This document shows, in pieces, positions 1 to 9,062 of a stretch of 64,000 nt of DNA (position 1 is its first letter; each line of letters opens with the position of its first letter). The stretch comes from Monosporascus cannonballus. Taxonomy: Eukaryota > Ascomycota > Sordariomycetes > Xylariales. The DNA is taken from assembly GCA_004154925.1 (NCBI GenBank), contig QJNS01000143.1:1-64000 (forward strand), read 5' to 3'. The notes below the pieces were generated by a model. It saw only the letters and a list, made by a program, of their open reading frames with translations. It searched no databases and was not told the DNA's origin. The position numbers were made by a program, and so were the translations under genes.

Positions 1-882
1 TTTTTGTTGCTCCTTCGCCGGCCAAACCCGCGTTTCCCCCCCCCCCCCCCGAAAATTTGGCCTGTGTCCATCATGAGTCGGATGTAGTCTTTATCAACGC
101 CATTCGAGGGATTACGGCGCTGGAGACAGCCGATGGTTTTGGAGTCCATGTGTGGCACTACGGAGGCATCATCTGCGACCTCCCAATAGATTCGCGACAT
201 GCGGCGGAGGTATCGCACGGGTTTCTCGGGGCACCGCAATGGCGTATACTTGTGCATGGTGCCGAGCTTGAATCCTCTCCTCGTGCCGGAGAATTCGAGG
301 ACGGCGCAGAGGGCTGCCACGATACCTTTGTGCTTGAATACTCCATTTTCTCTTCGGAGCAGAAGGTTGAGGATTTTCTTCTTGCTCTTCGACAGCTCCG
401 ATCTCCAATCTCCACCCAAATTCGGCTTGCCAAGCGCAAGACGGAACAGGTGCCAGCAAATTTCGCCGTCTGGATATTTCGTCTGGTGCGAAAACCTGGA
501 CACGCGAGGATCGCGATAGAGCTTCACCGGCCACTAGAACCTCTTCCCAAACTTGTCCCGAGCTGCCTCAATTCTCTGCCGCCCATCGAGACAGACGATG
601 TGTTTCCGGAGACGCACCCGTGGGTACTTGCCCGTTTGCACCGTGCTCCGGAATTTGTCTTCGGAAAGGCCTAGAGCGATCAGTAGTCTGCTGTACGTTG
701 CGGCGTCGATTTCGCCCTTGATATGATGTTCCCAAAGATCCGGGTTGCACCCCTCCTTGTTGAAGATCATCGGAGAGATGCTTGACAATCGCCGGATCTT
801 CGTCTCTTCCCTTACTGGCCTGGTAAGTATAGGCATTTAATGGGACTTGGATGATCCCGACAATGTCTTCGTCTGCCATCAT
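1..882 (-). pseudogene. DUF3723-like protein, disrupted, runs off the window start
   Basis: Read on the minus strand from about 882 downwards. The N-terminal part (IVGIIQVPLNAYTYQ) lies in one frame and shifts near 770-780 into a second frame (IFNKEGCNPDLWEHHI, later IVCLDGRQRIEAARDKFGKR). A TAG at about 532-534 follows the residues GKRF. The same frame then stays open to position 1 with WPVKLYRDPR, YPDGEICWHLFRLALG, the basic run SELSKSKKKILNLLLRR and LGTMHKYTPLRCPEKPVRYL. The order 'LDG-R-R-AA ... WPV-LY ... DGEI-----R ... LHK' is what I associate with the fungal DUF3723 family, whose function is unknown. One frameshift and one nonsense codon mean the copy is probably dead. A run of 15 C (36-50) falls inside the reading frame and encodes glycines. 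Family assignment is moderate; disruption is directly visible. Confidence 0.55.
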
Positions 883-1655
883 CGATGCCGCGGAAGCTTA
901 ACGCACAGAAACCTGTGGACTGGCAGTGCCATGAATTAACTCTGGACGGGCTGAGGCCGGCGTCCCGTAACCGGGAATCTAGGAGCGTGCGACCGAAATG
1001 GAGGACCGCCCCGGGCGCGTTGACCGGACCCACCTTGTGGGCGCCTTGGTGGGGCAAACTGTGTCCCCCGGTTCCCGGGTTCGGGGTGCCCAGGCCCACT
1101 TCGCCTCTCTCGACGACTCCAGCTCCGATAGCACCAAGTCAAATCGATATCGTGCAAGGTCTGCATACCAGCTCCGCGACCAAGAAAGAAGCGATGCCGC
1201 CCCGGCGCTTGCCCACTAGCCGAGCCGTGCATAACATCCAGTTTTACGGCACCTCAGCAAGGCTTAACGCGTGTACCATGATACCTCAACTTCGGGATCC
1301 CGGATTCACTTCGCCGCGCTCCCCAATGACCCCGAAGTCCCGCTTTTCAGGCTAAAATCACAGACAATCAGCACAGTGTACCGCTGGGAGCGAAACTGGC
1401 TTCCTCTTTTACACTCTTGGGAAATTTGTGGGGGCCAAGTGTACTTGGAGACACTTTTTCTTACCTTATTTCCCGACTTTAAATACGCTAGAGACAAGCA
1501 CTGGGAAGTGCCATTAAATAAATAGAACGGCGAGAGGCTTACGTTATATGGCACACAGTGCCACCAAGTCAAACAGTACAAAACGATGGTTTGGAAAATA
1601 TAATTTCTCACTCACATTTTTGGGGGGTTCATTTAAACTTGTACATCCGTCGAGC
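883..1655. other. Intergenic, no gene recognised
   Basis: Several ORFs of 60-156 codons overlap on both strands here, but none shows a domain, a splice pattern or family resemblance that I recognise. It lies between the 5' end of the DUF3723-like relic and the 3' end of the membrane-protein relic. Confidence 0.5.
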
Positions 1656-3523
1656 TCAACCGTGAGGTATCATCTGCAGCCACGACGGTGTCAAGTAGAT
1701 CCCGACCGGGACTCGACGAAGACTGACGAATGACTCTACAACAAGATACACTCTAGCGAAAGCATAGAATGCGATAGCAACATACCCAATGTAAGGGTAT
1801 ATTGCCTCGCCCACTTCCCTCCACTTCCTTCTGGACTGTGGTCGACACGAGATAACTTCCACTCCAGCCTTCATAATCTCCAGTGAAATTTTCATTCCCA
1901 ATCCCACCGCAAACAGGACTGGCAACGTGAAGGTGACACCGATACTAGCAATCTTCCAGAGCCAACTCTCCACCGCCGTCGGAAACTCAGAGTTCCAGAC
2001 AGACAAGTGGATACCCCCGTAAACCATCGGCATCAACAGGGCCAGAAGAAGCAGACGGCGAGCATACATCGTTGCCTGAAATAGCGCCTGGAGGTCTATG
2101 GGAAGAATAGAAAATGAAAAGCTAAGATCTTTGACTTGACCTTGTGTAAAACCTGGTTCCGCAACGTGTATATTGTTCCCGGGTACATTGAACACCCATT
2201 GACTCAGGTCGACATCGCCGTCCGTTTCGGAGGGATGAGAGTCAATTAAGGCGCTAAGTGCCCCATAACGCCCTAATGTGTTGGGTGAGAGGCCGTCGGC
2301 CTCCCGTGAAGTTATAAGCGGTAAGACAGGACAGTTGAGCCGCTGAGCTATCGCTCGGTTGCGGTCGATCAGAGCACGGATATCCCCGTCCGGACCGGGG
2401 TAGAAATCAGTCGGTTCGACTAGCTGCACGTCATCTGGGACGCGATATTTTCGGAGCCGTCTAAGGGCATCGTCGTAGAAGGTCTTTTGGATCAGCAATG
2501 CAAGAATGTTATCCCAAGATGGCTTGTAGATGATTTCGGGTTCGAGTATGTCTAGGGGTTTCTGAGAACCATCGATCGTGTCAGCAGCGAGCGACAACGA
2601 TATGTTTCTATTATAGAAAGGAGCACTTCCCATGATCATCCAAGCGGATACATACCTCGAACCAGAATATATACAAAATTATGGCGCAGACGACATGGAC
2701 CATGGTATGGACCTCCAGCAATGTCAAGGGAAGCCCGTAGGCCCGCCGGGCAACACACTGGAGTGCTAGCCAGGACACTTGGAGCAACACAAGAGTTTTC
2801 TGGATTGGATCGGCTTTTCTCTTGGCATCTATCTTTGTCTTTGGGATGTAAACCCAACAGTCGTATTTGCAAAGATCGAGGATCCCTTGTGGCTTGAGTG
2901 GGGGCGTGAGTGGGAGCGAACGGCTGGGCGAATGGCCCATTTCGACACCGCCCATCATCCGTCTAGTTTCAACGTTCAGATTGTCGCTTGGTGAGAGAAA
3001 GTGGTCGATTCTCGACTTTTCAATGTGGACTCCGCCCATGACCACGAAGAAGGCGTATTCTAAGGTGAACTCGAACTGCAGTCACGCTCAGCTCCGAGTC
3101 CGCTGGGCGTGTTTTTCTCGCGGGGAAATTCACATCTTTGCCGACTGTATTGCTTTGAGCCTGGAGGTTTCTCATCCTGTTTCTGAAATTGATGGCCTCG
3201 AAAAACTGGATCGCCGCGCTGTATAGCACAATCTCTGGCGCGAAGAGTGCCAGGAGGACCCACTAAGCCTTGGTCCGCAGCAGGCTTATCCAGTCTTTCT
3301 TCTCGGGCACATTGAGGTGGATAGCAGTGTAAATGCAAGCAACCAGAGCCAAGATGCAGCTCTGGAGGATTGCCATGGTTCCACGGAGGCGAGACGCCGA
3401 GACCCAAGGCGGCGCATTCGGCACGTGCAGTGCCGTTAAGTTGTCTGCACTGGCTTCGATCATGAACCATAACTGGTTCTCGCAGCTAGAACGGTTGCTG
3501 GAGGCCATCATAAAGCGTGGCAA
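1656..3523 (-). pseudogene. Fungal multi-pass membrane protein, nonsense-carrying
   Basis: A minus-strand gene of a fungal integral-membrane family with unknown function. The N-terminal part has a transmembrane helix (MAILQSCILALVACIYTAIH) ending in LNVPEKKDW. An in-frame TAG near 3265 then interrupts what reads on in the same frame as WVLLALFAPEIVLYSAAIQF. A further frame change, or an intron with a poor donor, occurs near 3070 before FTLEYAFFVVMGGVHIEK. A clean intron at 2562-2655 (GTATGT...CTCAG) joins the helix ending IILYIFWFE to KPLDILEPEIIYKPSW. The 'LALFAPE', 'FFxxMGG' and 'WFxKPLD' blocks in this order mark the family. The last exon (1656-2561) has further helices (LLLLALLMPMVYGGIHL, IGVTFTLPVLFAVGLGM, IYPYIGYVAIAFYAF) and ends in TGA. 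Because of the TAG where Trp would fit, I call it a pseudogene; a sequencing error or allele is possible. The true start is uncertain. Confidence 0.6.
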
Positions 3524-4489
3524 TTTTTATCGACCTTCCGAAAAGCCAATAGTGGACGCGTCAGACCTAGCTGAAGTCGATCAAACAGCTAAGCCTTGGC
3601 TTAGTTTGATCAGCTACTGAAAGGAAATAACTTTGTGCACCTTTGGTACTTCTCTCTCTCAGCTACAGCTGTATTTACGTGTATGAAAGGAGGGGTCGCT
3701 ATCCTCACCTTCTAGCTAGGACCTTCTAGAGGTTATGCAACCTGTTAATACACCTTCTTCAGATATATGCTTCAGTGTGTGATGCCAGGGTCTCATAGAG
3801 AGGAGGCCACGCAAAATGGCCCAGAGAAGGCTGAGCGGCGACCTCCCGAGGGCTCAGAGGAAGCTTAAGTGCTCTATCCGAACGTAATGGAAGTTGTTAA
3901 GACTGACGGGAGCAGGTGGTTGCCGGATCTGTTAAGGAAGTGAAATCACAGAGAGCCCGAACCACCCGCGTATCCGAGTACGCCCCCGATGACTCAGCGC
4001 ACCGCGTCCGAATATCATACAGTGGAAGCTGGTTAGGTTAGTGGACGGAGTGCAGGTGGCCGTGCCGGCGTGGCGGTTACCTTGCGTCTCCGACCTGCGA
4101 GACATGGTCGGCCGCATTTCGGAGACGATTCGTGGTAACGGGAAGCCGGACCCGGGGTGGCGCCTGGGGTTTCCGGTGGGCCGTAGCAGAGTACAGTGAC
4201 CAGAAGGCAGGGGGCTGACAGGGCCTGACTCGCACTCAGGTCGCTTGATGCATGTACCGGCGGGGTGTCGCCCCCTGGGCGGCTGGCCAAGATGCCTGCG
4301 GAGACTGTATTTTGGCTCGAGAGGACGGAAGCGCATGTCGGTCGGCCAAGAGGCTAGGATCTGGGCTCAACTCGCACCCGGGCCGCTGCTTATGCGGCAG
4401 GATGTCGTCCCCAGGAGTGCTAGATGCGGTTGGCTTAAGGTGCAAACCTCGGGGGGACGACCACAGAGATGTGGCACCGCCTCTTGTGG
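3524..4489. other. Gene-free stretch before the first LINE remnant
   Basis: No convincing coding region. A short inverted repeat, 'ctaagccttgg' at 3590 against 'cttagtttgatc', and generic low-complexity stretches are present. Part of 3930-4490 may be decayed upstream LINE sequence (GC-rich, many stops), but I cannot show reverse-transcriptase motifs before about 4500. Confidence 0.4.
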
Positions 4490-5202
4490 CCCAGAGCCTG
4501 CCTCAAGCCGGCCTGCCACAAGATTCCCCCTTATCCCCGATTCTGTTCCTTTTCTTCAATGCAGACCTCGTGCAGCGGAAGATAGACTGCTAAGGGGGGG
4601 AGGGGGGGCGATAGCTTTCGTGGACGACTTCACGGCGTGGGTTGCTGGTCCGACGGCGTAAAACAACTGCGAAGGGATCGAAGCAATTATTGAAAAAGTA
4701 CTGGATTAAGAAAGGCGAAACGGCGCCACATTTGAGGCGGAGAAGACAGCAGTTATACATTTTACCCGGAGAGCGCACAAGTCCGAATCGGCCTAGTTCA
4801 TCATTAAGGGATAAACAATCCATCCCAAAGCCCATGTCAAGATTCTCGGAGTCATTATGGACGCGGGGCTTAAATATGGAGAACACATTGCAAGAGTAAC
4901 AACTAAGGGACTTGGAAACGGCGATGGAATTAAAGCGGCTTAGAGGTCCAATCCCGGCAACGGCACGGTAGTTGTTTACCACCGTGGCATTAGTGGTTGA
5001 CTACGCTTCTAATGTATGGATGCACAAATGCAAAGACCGAGCAGCGGCACCGATTAATCGGGTGCAAAAGTTCGGAGCGCAGGCCATTATCGGGGCGTTT
5101 ATTACGGTTGCGACAAGCGTAGCGGAAGCAGAGGCCCATATCGCCAGTGCAGAGGAGCGGTTCATGAGAAGGGCCGTCAAGCTGTAGACTGACCTCCACA
5201 TA

Positions 5203-5754
5203 TTGCCTGAGACCAACCCCCTCCGGAGAGCAACCTTGCATATGCGAAAGTTTAGACGATTCCACCGCTTGCCGTTCTACCGGATGGCAACCGCGCTGGA
5301 AAAAATACCGATGGAGGACCTGGAAACCATCAATCCATTCACCCTGGCACCCTGGACGGAAAGAGTACAGACTACTGGAGAGGAAAACGCAGAATCGACG
5401 CGGCCCAACACCAAGGGCGCGGTGCGCATCGCCATCAGCAGCTCGGCACGAAACGGGGTGGTCGGAGTTGGTGGAGTCGTCGAGATGCCAGGGCCGAAAC
5501 TCGAAAAGTTCTCTTTTACCCACGGCAAGAGGACGGAGCAGAACCCGTTCTCGGGAGAACTGGTAGCGGCGGCATATGCGCTGCGGTTCCTGCCGGACCT
5601 GAGAAGTCAGACGGTGACGCTACTAACGAGCAACAAAGCTGTGGTGCTGACACTCCGAAACCCCCGCCAACAATCTGGACAAGAATATGTTCGATGCATT
5701 TACGAGGCCGTCGAACGACAGCGAAATAACGGGACCTCTATAATAACAGTTTAG
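5203..5754 (+). pseudogene. LINE copy 1 RNase H-like domain segment
   Basis: This is the longest open piece of copy 1. After the FAPW-like linker (FTLAPWTERV) the fold carries ISSSARNGVVGVGG where an RNase H has its first catalytic Asp, GELVAAAYAL with the expected Glu, and TSNKAVV where TDS-type sequence would carry another Asp. The segment ends at TAG where the next residues (LPSS) suggest a lost Trp codon. Compared with copy 2, the same acidic residues are missing in both, so the change is not simply decay of this copy. It is not an active gene. Confidence 0.7.
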
Positions 5755-6360
5755 CTTCCTAGCAGCCTTAAGAACAGACTTCTAAGGGTTACAAAAGAAG
5801 AAGCACGCAAGGCAAGCAGAGAGGGTACCCCCCCCCCAAGAAAAGCAATTCCCAGAGATGCGATCCACCACCATTAACGCTGCAAGGCTCAAAGTACGCC
5901 CGGACAGACGCCCACCTGACAATGTTGGGAAACACCCCAAGAGAATCGACACAGCACCGCCAGGCAAAACACACTCGAGAACTCTATGACAATGGCTCAT
6001 GGATGGAGGCGAGCATACTGGCCCAGCTTAGGACAGGCATGGCGAGATTCAACGCATCGCTATTTCGGATCAAAGCAGTACCTTCGGATCAATGCGCATG
6101 CGGGCAAGCGAGAGAAACGGTAGAGCACTTCCTTCTCCGATGCACACGATGGACAGCACAACGCGCTCAGATGCTCCAATGCCATGACACAGAGACAATC
6201 TCCTACCTGGGAGGGAAATCACCATCGAATTGCGCAGACTAGAAGCCAAACTTGAAAGCAGTCAGGGCAGCGATACGCTTTGCCAAGGCCACGGGCCGGC
6301 TAGAGAATGTGTGATCCCGAACGTGGGCCCAACACGCAAACCCCCTTCCCCATCCTACTC

Positions 6361-6472
6361 ACCCAACCTATACCTACACCTCGTGCCAAGGACAGCACGC
6401 GCTGCTTCAGTCGCCGTAGATAGGACTCTGAACACTTGAAGAATAGCCTTCAAGTAGCTTGCTAATAAAACA
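6361..6472 (+). repeat. LINE 3' end, inverted partner of 6829-6933
   Basis: Sequence after the last LINE codon, containing 'cctacacctcg', 'gctgcttcagt', 'gtagatagga' and 'acttgaagaatagcctt'. The minus strand of 6829-6933 carries the same order of blocks with mostly C/T or G/A differences. The two LINE copies therefore share a 3' untranslated region and lie tail to tail, about 355 bp apart. Confidence 0.8.
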
Positions 6473-6631
6473 CAAAACCCACGAGAAACCGACGAGAAGG
6501 CGGAAAATCGAAAGGCTAGAGTGGAAAGATGACCCATACGGGCTTTGGGAGATCTGGTAATCATATGAAACGGCCCTGTATAATAGCAGATAGTGCCTTA
6601 TTGGCGATTCAGCCACCAGACGTAATAAACT

Positions 6632-6656
6632 TGTGTGTGTGTGTGTGTGTGTGTGT
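6632..6656. repeat. (TG)n microsatellite
   Basis: About 12 TG units followed by 'atacacaca', between the two LINE 3' ends. Its position beside LINE termini suggests it may derive from a retrotransposon tail, but this is inference. Confidence 0.95.
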
Positions 6657-6828
6657 ATACACACAGAGTCTATTACGCCCGATGACCTGAGTCAGAAGGG
6701 CAACTATTAGCTGATTACATGATCCCATCTCTAGCTTGTGTCTCTCTCGCCGAAGCTCTTGTGGTGTTGCATCCGGTTCCGGCTCCATGCTGCGTCTCAT
6801 CTCGGTCCTACTGGCCTCGTGTGAGGAA

Positions 6829-8050
6829 GTTTACTACGCAGGCCTGCTTAAAGGCCATTCTTTAAGTATTCAGTATCCTATCTACACCAACTGAAGCGGC
6901 GCCTGCTCTTGGCGAGGTGTAGGGTAGTTGGGCGTTCGTGTCGGGGCTGGACCTTCAGTTGGCGTCCAGCCGGCCGGTTGCGATTGCAAACTTGATGGTG
7001 GCTCTTACTGCTCGCATGTCCGGCTCCCAGTCGTGCTTATCCGATCATCTTTTGCCTCCCAGGTGATAGGGCAGATTGCCTCTTTTTGTAGTCGTGCACT
7101 CTAGCATGGCCTTGCGCTGTTCTGTCCATTTGGAGCATGTGAAAAGGAAGTGCTCCACCGTCTCTCGGGCCCGTCCGCACGAGCAGAGATCAGAGGGAGC
7201 CGCATGAATATGGTACAGATACTCATTCAGTCTGGCCTTGTCTGTCCTCAGTTGGACGAGCACACTGGCCTCTCTGCGTCCGAGTTGGTCGTATATCTTC
7301 TTGGTGTGCTTCCCGGGTAGCGCTACGTCGACTCGCTTGGAGTGCCTCCCGATCTTGTCAGGAATGCTGGTGATACGTTGTTCCGATCGCGCCATGTTCG
7401 TTGTGGTTGAGCGCATTGCGGGAAACTGCTTCTGCGGCACGGCATCCTCTTTCGTCGTCTTTCGCGCTTCTTCTTTCGCCTTCCGTAACAGCTCGTTCTC
7501 GCTGCTTGATGGGAGCCATTGTATGACCGCGGTGTTTTCCCGAGCTCGCAGTGTTTCCACTGATTCGTATATGCTGCGAATGTATGCCTGTCCTGATTGC
7601 TGTAGGGGATGGTGTATCGCAAGTGCGGCGGCTTTGTTGCTGGTATGTACGACGATTTCGCGACTGTGCGTTTCTGCCAATGCCTTCCGCATTGCGTATG
7701 CCATTGCTGCCAGTTCTCCCGAGTACGGATTTTGTTCCGTCCTCCACCCGAGCGTGAAGGAGAATGTTTCCGTGGCGGGGGTGTCGCAGGAGAGTCTCGG
7801 GAATCGGATGGCTCCCCCGACTCCAACAACTCCGTTCCGGGAGGAGCTGCTGACCGCAACGTGCACGGAGCAGTCTCCAATCGCTTTCCGAGGTGTCATT
7901 TCTTCGGTATTATCGACATTGACCGGCATTCTCGCCTGCCACGGAGCCAATGTGAACGGCTGGATGATCTCCATCTCGTCCAGTGCTGTAGAGTTGAACG
8001 TGATGGCTACCTGCCGCGAGGGGAGGACTGGAAACCAGACATAGTTGCGA
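6829..8050 (-). mobile_element. Tad-type LINE remnant, copy 2, 5'-truncated
   Basis: Minus strand. Only the 3' third of a LINE is present: homology with copy 1 begins near 8040-8050, just before LDEMEIIQPFTLAPW, and runs through the RNase H-like domain, the zinc-knuckle-like segment and the 3' untranslated part down to about 6829. No reverse transcriptase is left. 5' truncation is the usual outcome of incomplete target-primed reverse transcription. The 3' end matches copy 1 (6361-6472) with an excess of C-to-T type differences, as expected if one copy suffered repeat-induced point mutation (RIP). Confidence 0.8.
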
Positions 8051-8211
8051 GAGCGGCCCAAACATCCATCATTGATTGGCTGCAGGATGAATGCGAAATC
8101 GAAACCGGCAAACGTAAGGTCCTTTGCCTTCGAAGAGCGATTGCGACTTTTAACGGAATAGGCAGAGATTAGCAGACGCAACCGCAACTCGGTTGGAAAT
8201 GAAGGTGTCAC
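7045..8211 (-). CDS. LINE copy 2 RNase H-like/zinc-knuckle ORF (partial)
   Basis: An open frame of up to 388 codons, of which the part from about 8040 down is LINE. It has FTLAPWQARM, AVSSSSRNGVVGVGGA, SGELAAMAYAMRKAL, VHTSNKAAALAIHHP, QWLPSSSENELLRKAKEEAR and the C-terminal CSCGRARETVEHFLFTC, ending YHLGGKR and a TGA. The first ~55 codons upstream of the LINE join are flanking sequence and have no recognisable origin. The canonical RNase H Asp at the start of the fold is Ser, and the Asp of the TDS-like turn is Asn, as in copy 1. Without a reverse transcriptase this cannot be autonomous. Whether it is expressed is unknown. Confidence 0.6.
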   Translation of the reverse strand: MTPSFPTELRLRLLISAYSVKSRNRSSKAKDLTFAGFDFAFILQPINDGCLGRSRNYVWFPVLPSRQVAITFNSTALDEMEIIQPFTLAPWQARMPVNVDNTEEMTPRKAIGDCSVHVAVSSSSRNGVVGVGGAIRFPRLSCDTPATETFSFTLGWRTEQNPYSGELAAMAYAMRKALAETHSREIVVHTSNKAAALAIHHPLQQSGQAYIRSIYESVETLRARENTAVIQWLPSSSENELLRKAKEEARKTTKEDAVPQKQFPAMRSTTTNMARSEQRITSIPDKIGRHSKRVDVALPGKHTKKIYDQLGRREASVLVQLRTDKARLNEYLYHIHAAPSDLCSCGRARETVEHFLFTCSKWTEQRKAMLECTTTKRGNLPYHLGGKR

Positions 8212-9062
8212 ACCTAAGCGAGTGCTGGGATCCCTGAAAAGTGTTGGCTTTTCGTGATTGTAGCACCGGTGGGCTCATTATCGAGTCGCACACACTCCGG
8301 GCCCGAAACGGCGAGTTGATGCCTCCTTAGGTTATGTCAGAACCCTACGGGTATTTGGACAGACTATTTTTGAACAACATCTTCTGCCGGGGTCTGCGGT
8401 GTCAGGGGCGCAGCCTTCGCGGAGGAAAGGATGGCGGACGAGGACTGATTTTCCAATTGCGAATGCAAGGCATTCTGCCGGCGTTGAGGAGTGAAGGAAT
8501 TGCGCAAGCAGTTGGCAGACTTCACGAGGTCCTCGGTAACCTGGAACTGCGAATTGCAGCCCATATGGCCAGACTCGGCCCCTTTCATGCCCTCATTGGC
8601 AGCTTGATCTTAGGGCTGCATCACAAGAAGGCACGTGTGTATTATCGAGGTGTCGAGGCAGACTCTCTCAGGTAGAGACCCTTGTGGGGGACACTAATGC
8701 TAGATCGATGTGGCAGAGGGAAAGACTTCATCAGGATTTTTAGACATAGAAGCCGAGTCTCTGAATTCGCAGCTAGACGTCATTCGTGTTCTCATCGTGC
8801 TCTGGACGGAACGGGCGTCGGGTATTGCTTCGATTCCAGCATTCTTGGAGCTGGTCGCGAGTGATCGGGTCGGGCACCGGCCGATTCCTTTCCGTCAAGT
8901 CTGCTTGGAAAAAGCGCAGGAGACGAGTGTCCACGGTGGGCGATGTCGTTTGCTTGTAATGAAGGACAACTTCAAATTCTAACAGCCCCATTCGAGCCGC
9001 CTACGCGGAAAAAACATGACATTGCGCAGATAGCAATGCCCTTTTGTTTCTGCCCGCCTGCT
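8212..9062. other. Unassigned stretch with short ORFs
   Basis: ORFs of 60-113 codons occur on both strands (for example plus 8710-8982 with SLNSQLDVIRVLIVLWTE). Some parts have coding-like composition, so an unrecognised decayed gene is possible. I see no motif that would name it. Confidence 0.3.

Larger units (their letters stand above)
4490..6472 (+). mobile_element. Tad-type LINE retrotransposon remnant, copy 1
   Basis: Decayed non-LTR retrotransposon, plus strand. Reverse-transcriptase block: LPQDSPLSPILFLFFNADLV at about 4500-4570, followed by the catalytic-box relic AFVDDF at about 4613-4630. The RT thumb region runs through HVKILGVIMDAGLKYGEHIA to VVDYASNVW and RFMRRAVKL. Then comes LRRATLHMRKFRRFHRLPFY, the join ETINPFTLAPW and the RNase H-like domain (ISSSARNGVVGVGG, SGELVAAAYALRF, TSNKAVVLTLR). 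The C-terminal zinc-knuckle-like segment CACGQARETVEHFLLRC is at about 6090-6145. Stops interrupt the frame repeatedly (about 4590, 4707, 4792, 4807, 4969, 5752), several sitting where Trp or Gln would fit, which is the pattern of C-to-T transitions. The 3' untranslated part (6361-6472) matches copy 2 in inverted orientation. The 5' end is not resolved. Confidence 0.85.

Noticed and set aside
57..674. 205-codon plus-strand ORF
   Set aside because: Antisense shadow of the DUF3723-like frame on the minus strand, which carries the family motifs.
3932..4445. ORFs upstream of the LINE copy 1 RT block as part of the element
   Set aside because: GC-rich and possibly LINE-derived, but no RT or ORF1 motif could be read, so I did not extend the element boundary.
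7238..8044. 268-codon plus-strand ORF
   Set aside because: It is antisense to the LINE copy 2 frame, which has clear RNase H-like and zinc-knuckle motifs; the plus-strand translation has none.
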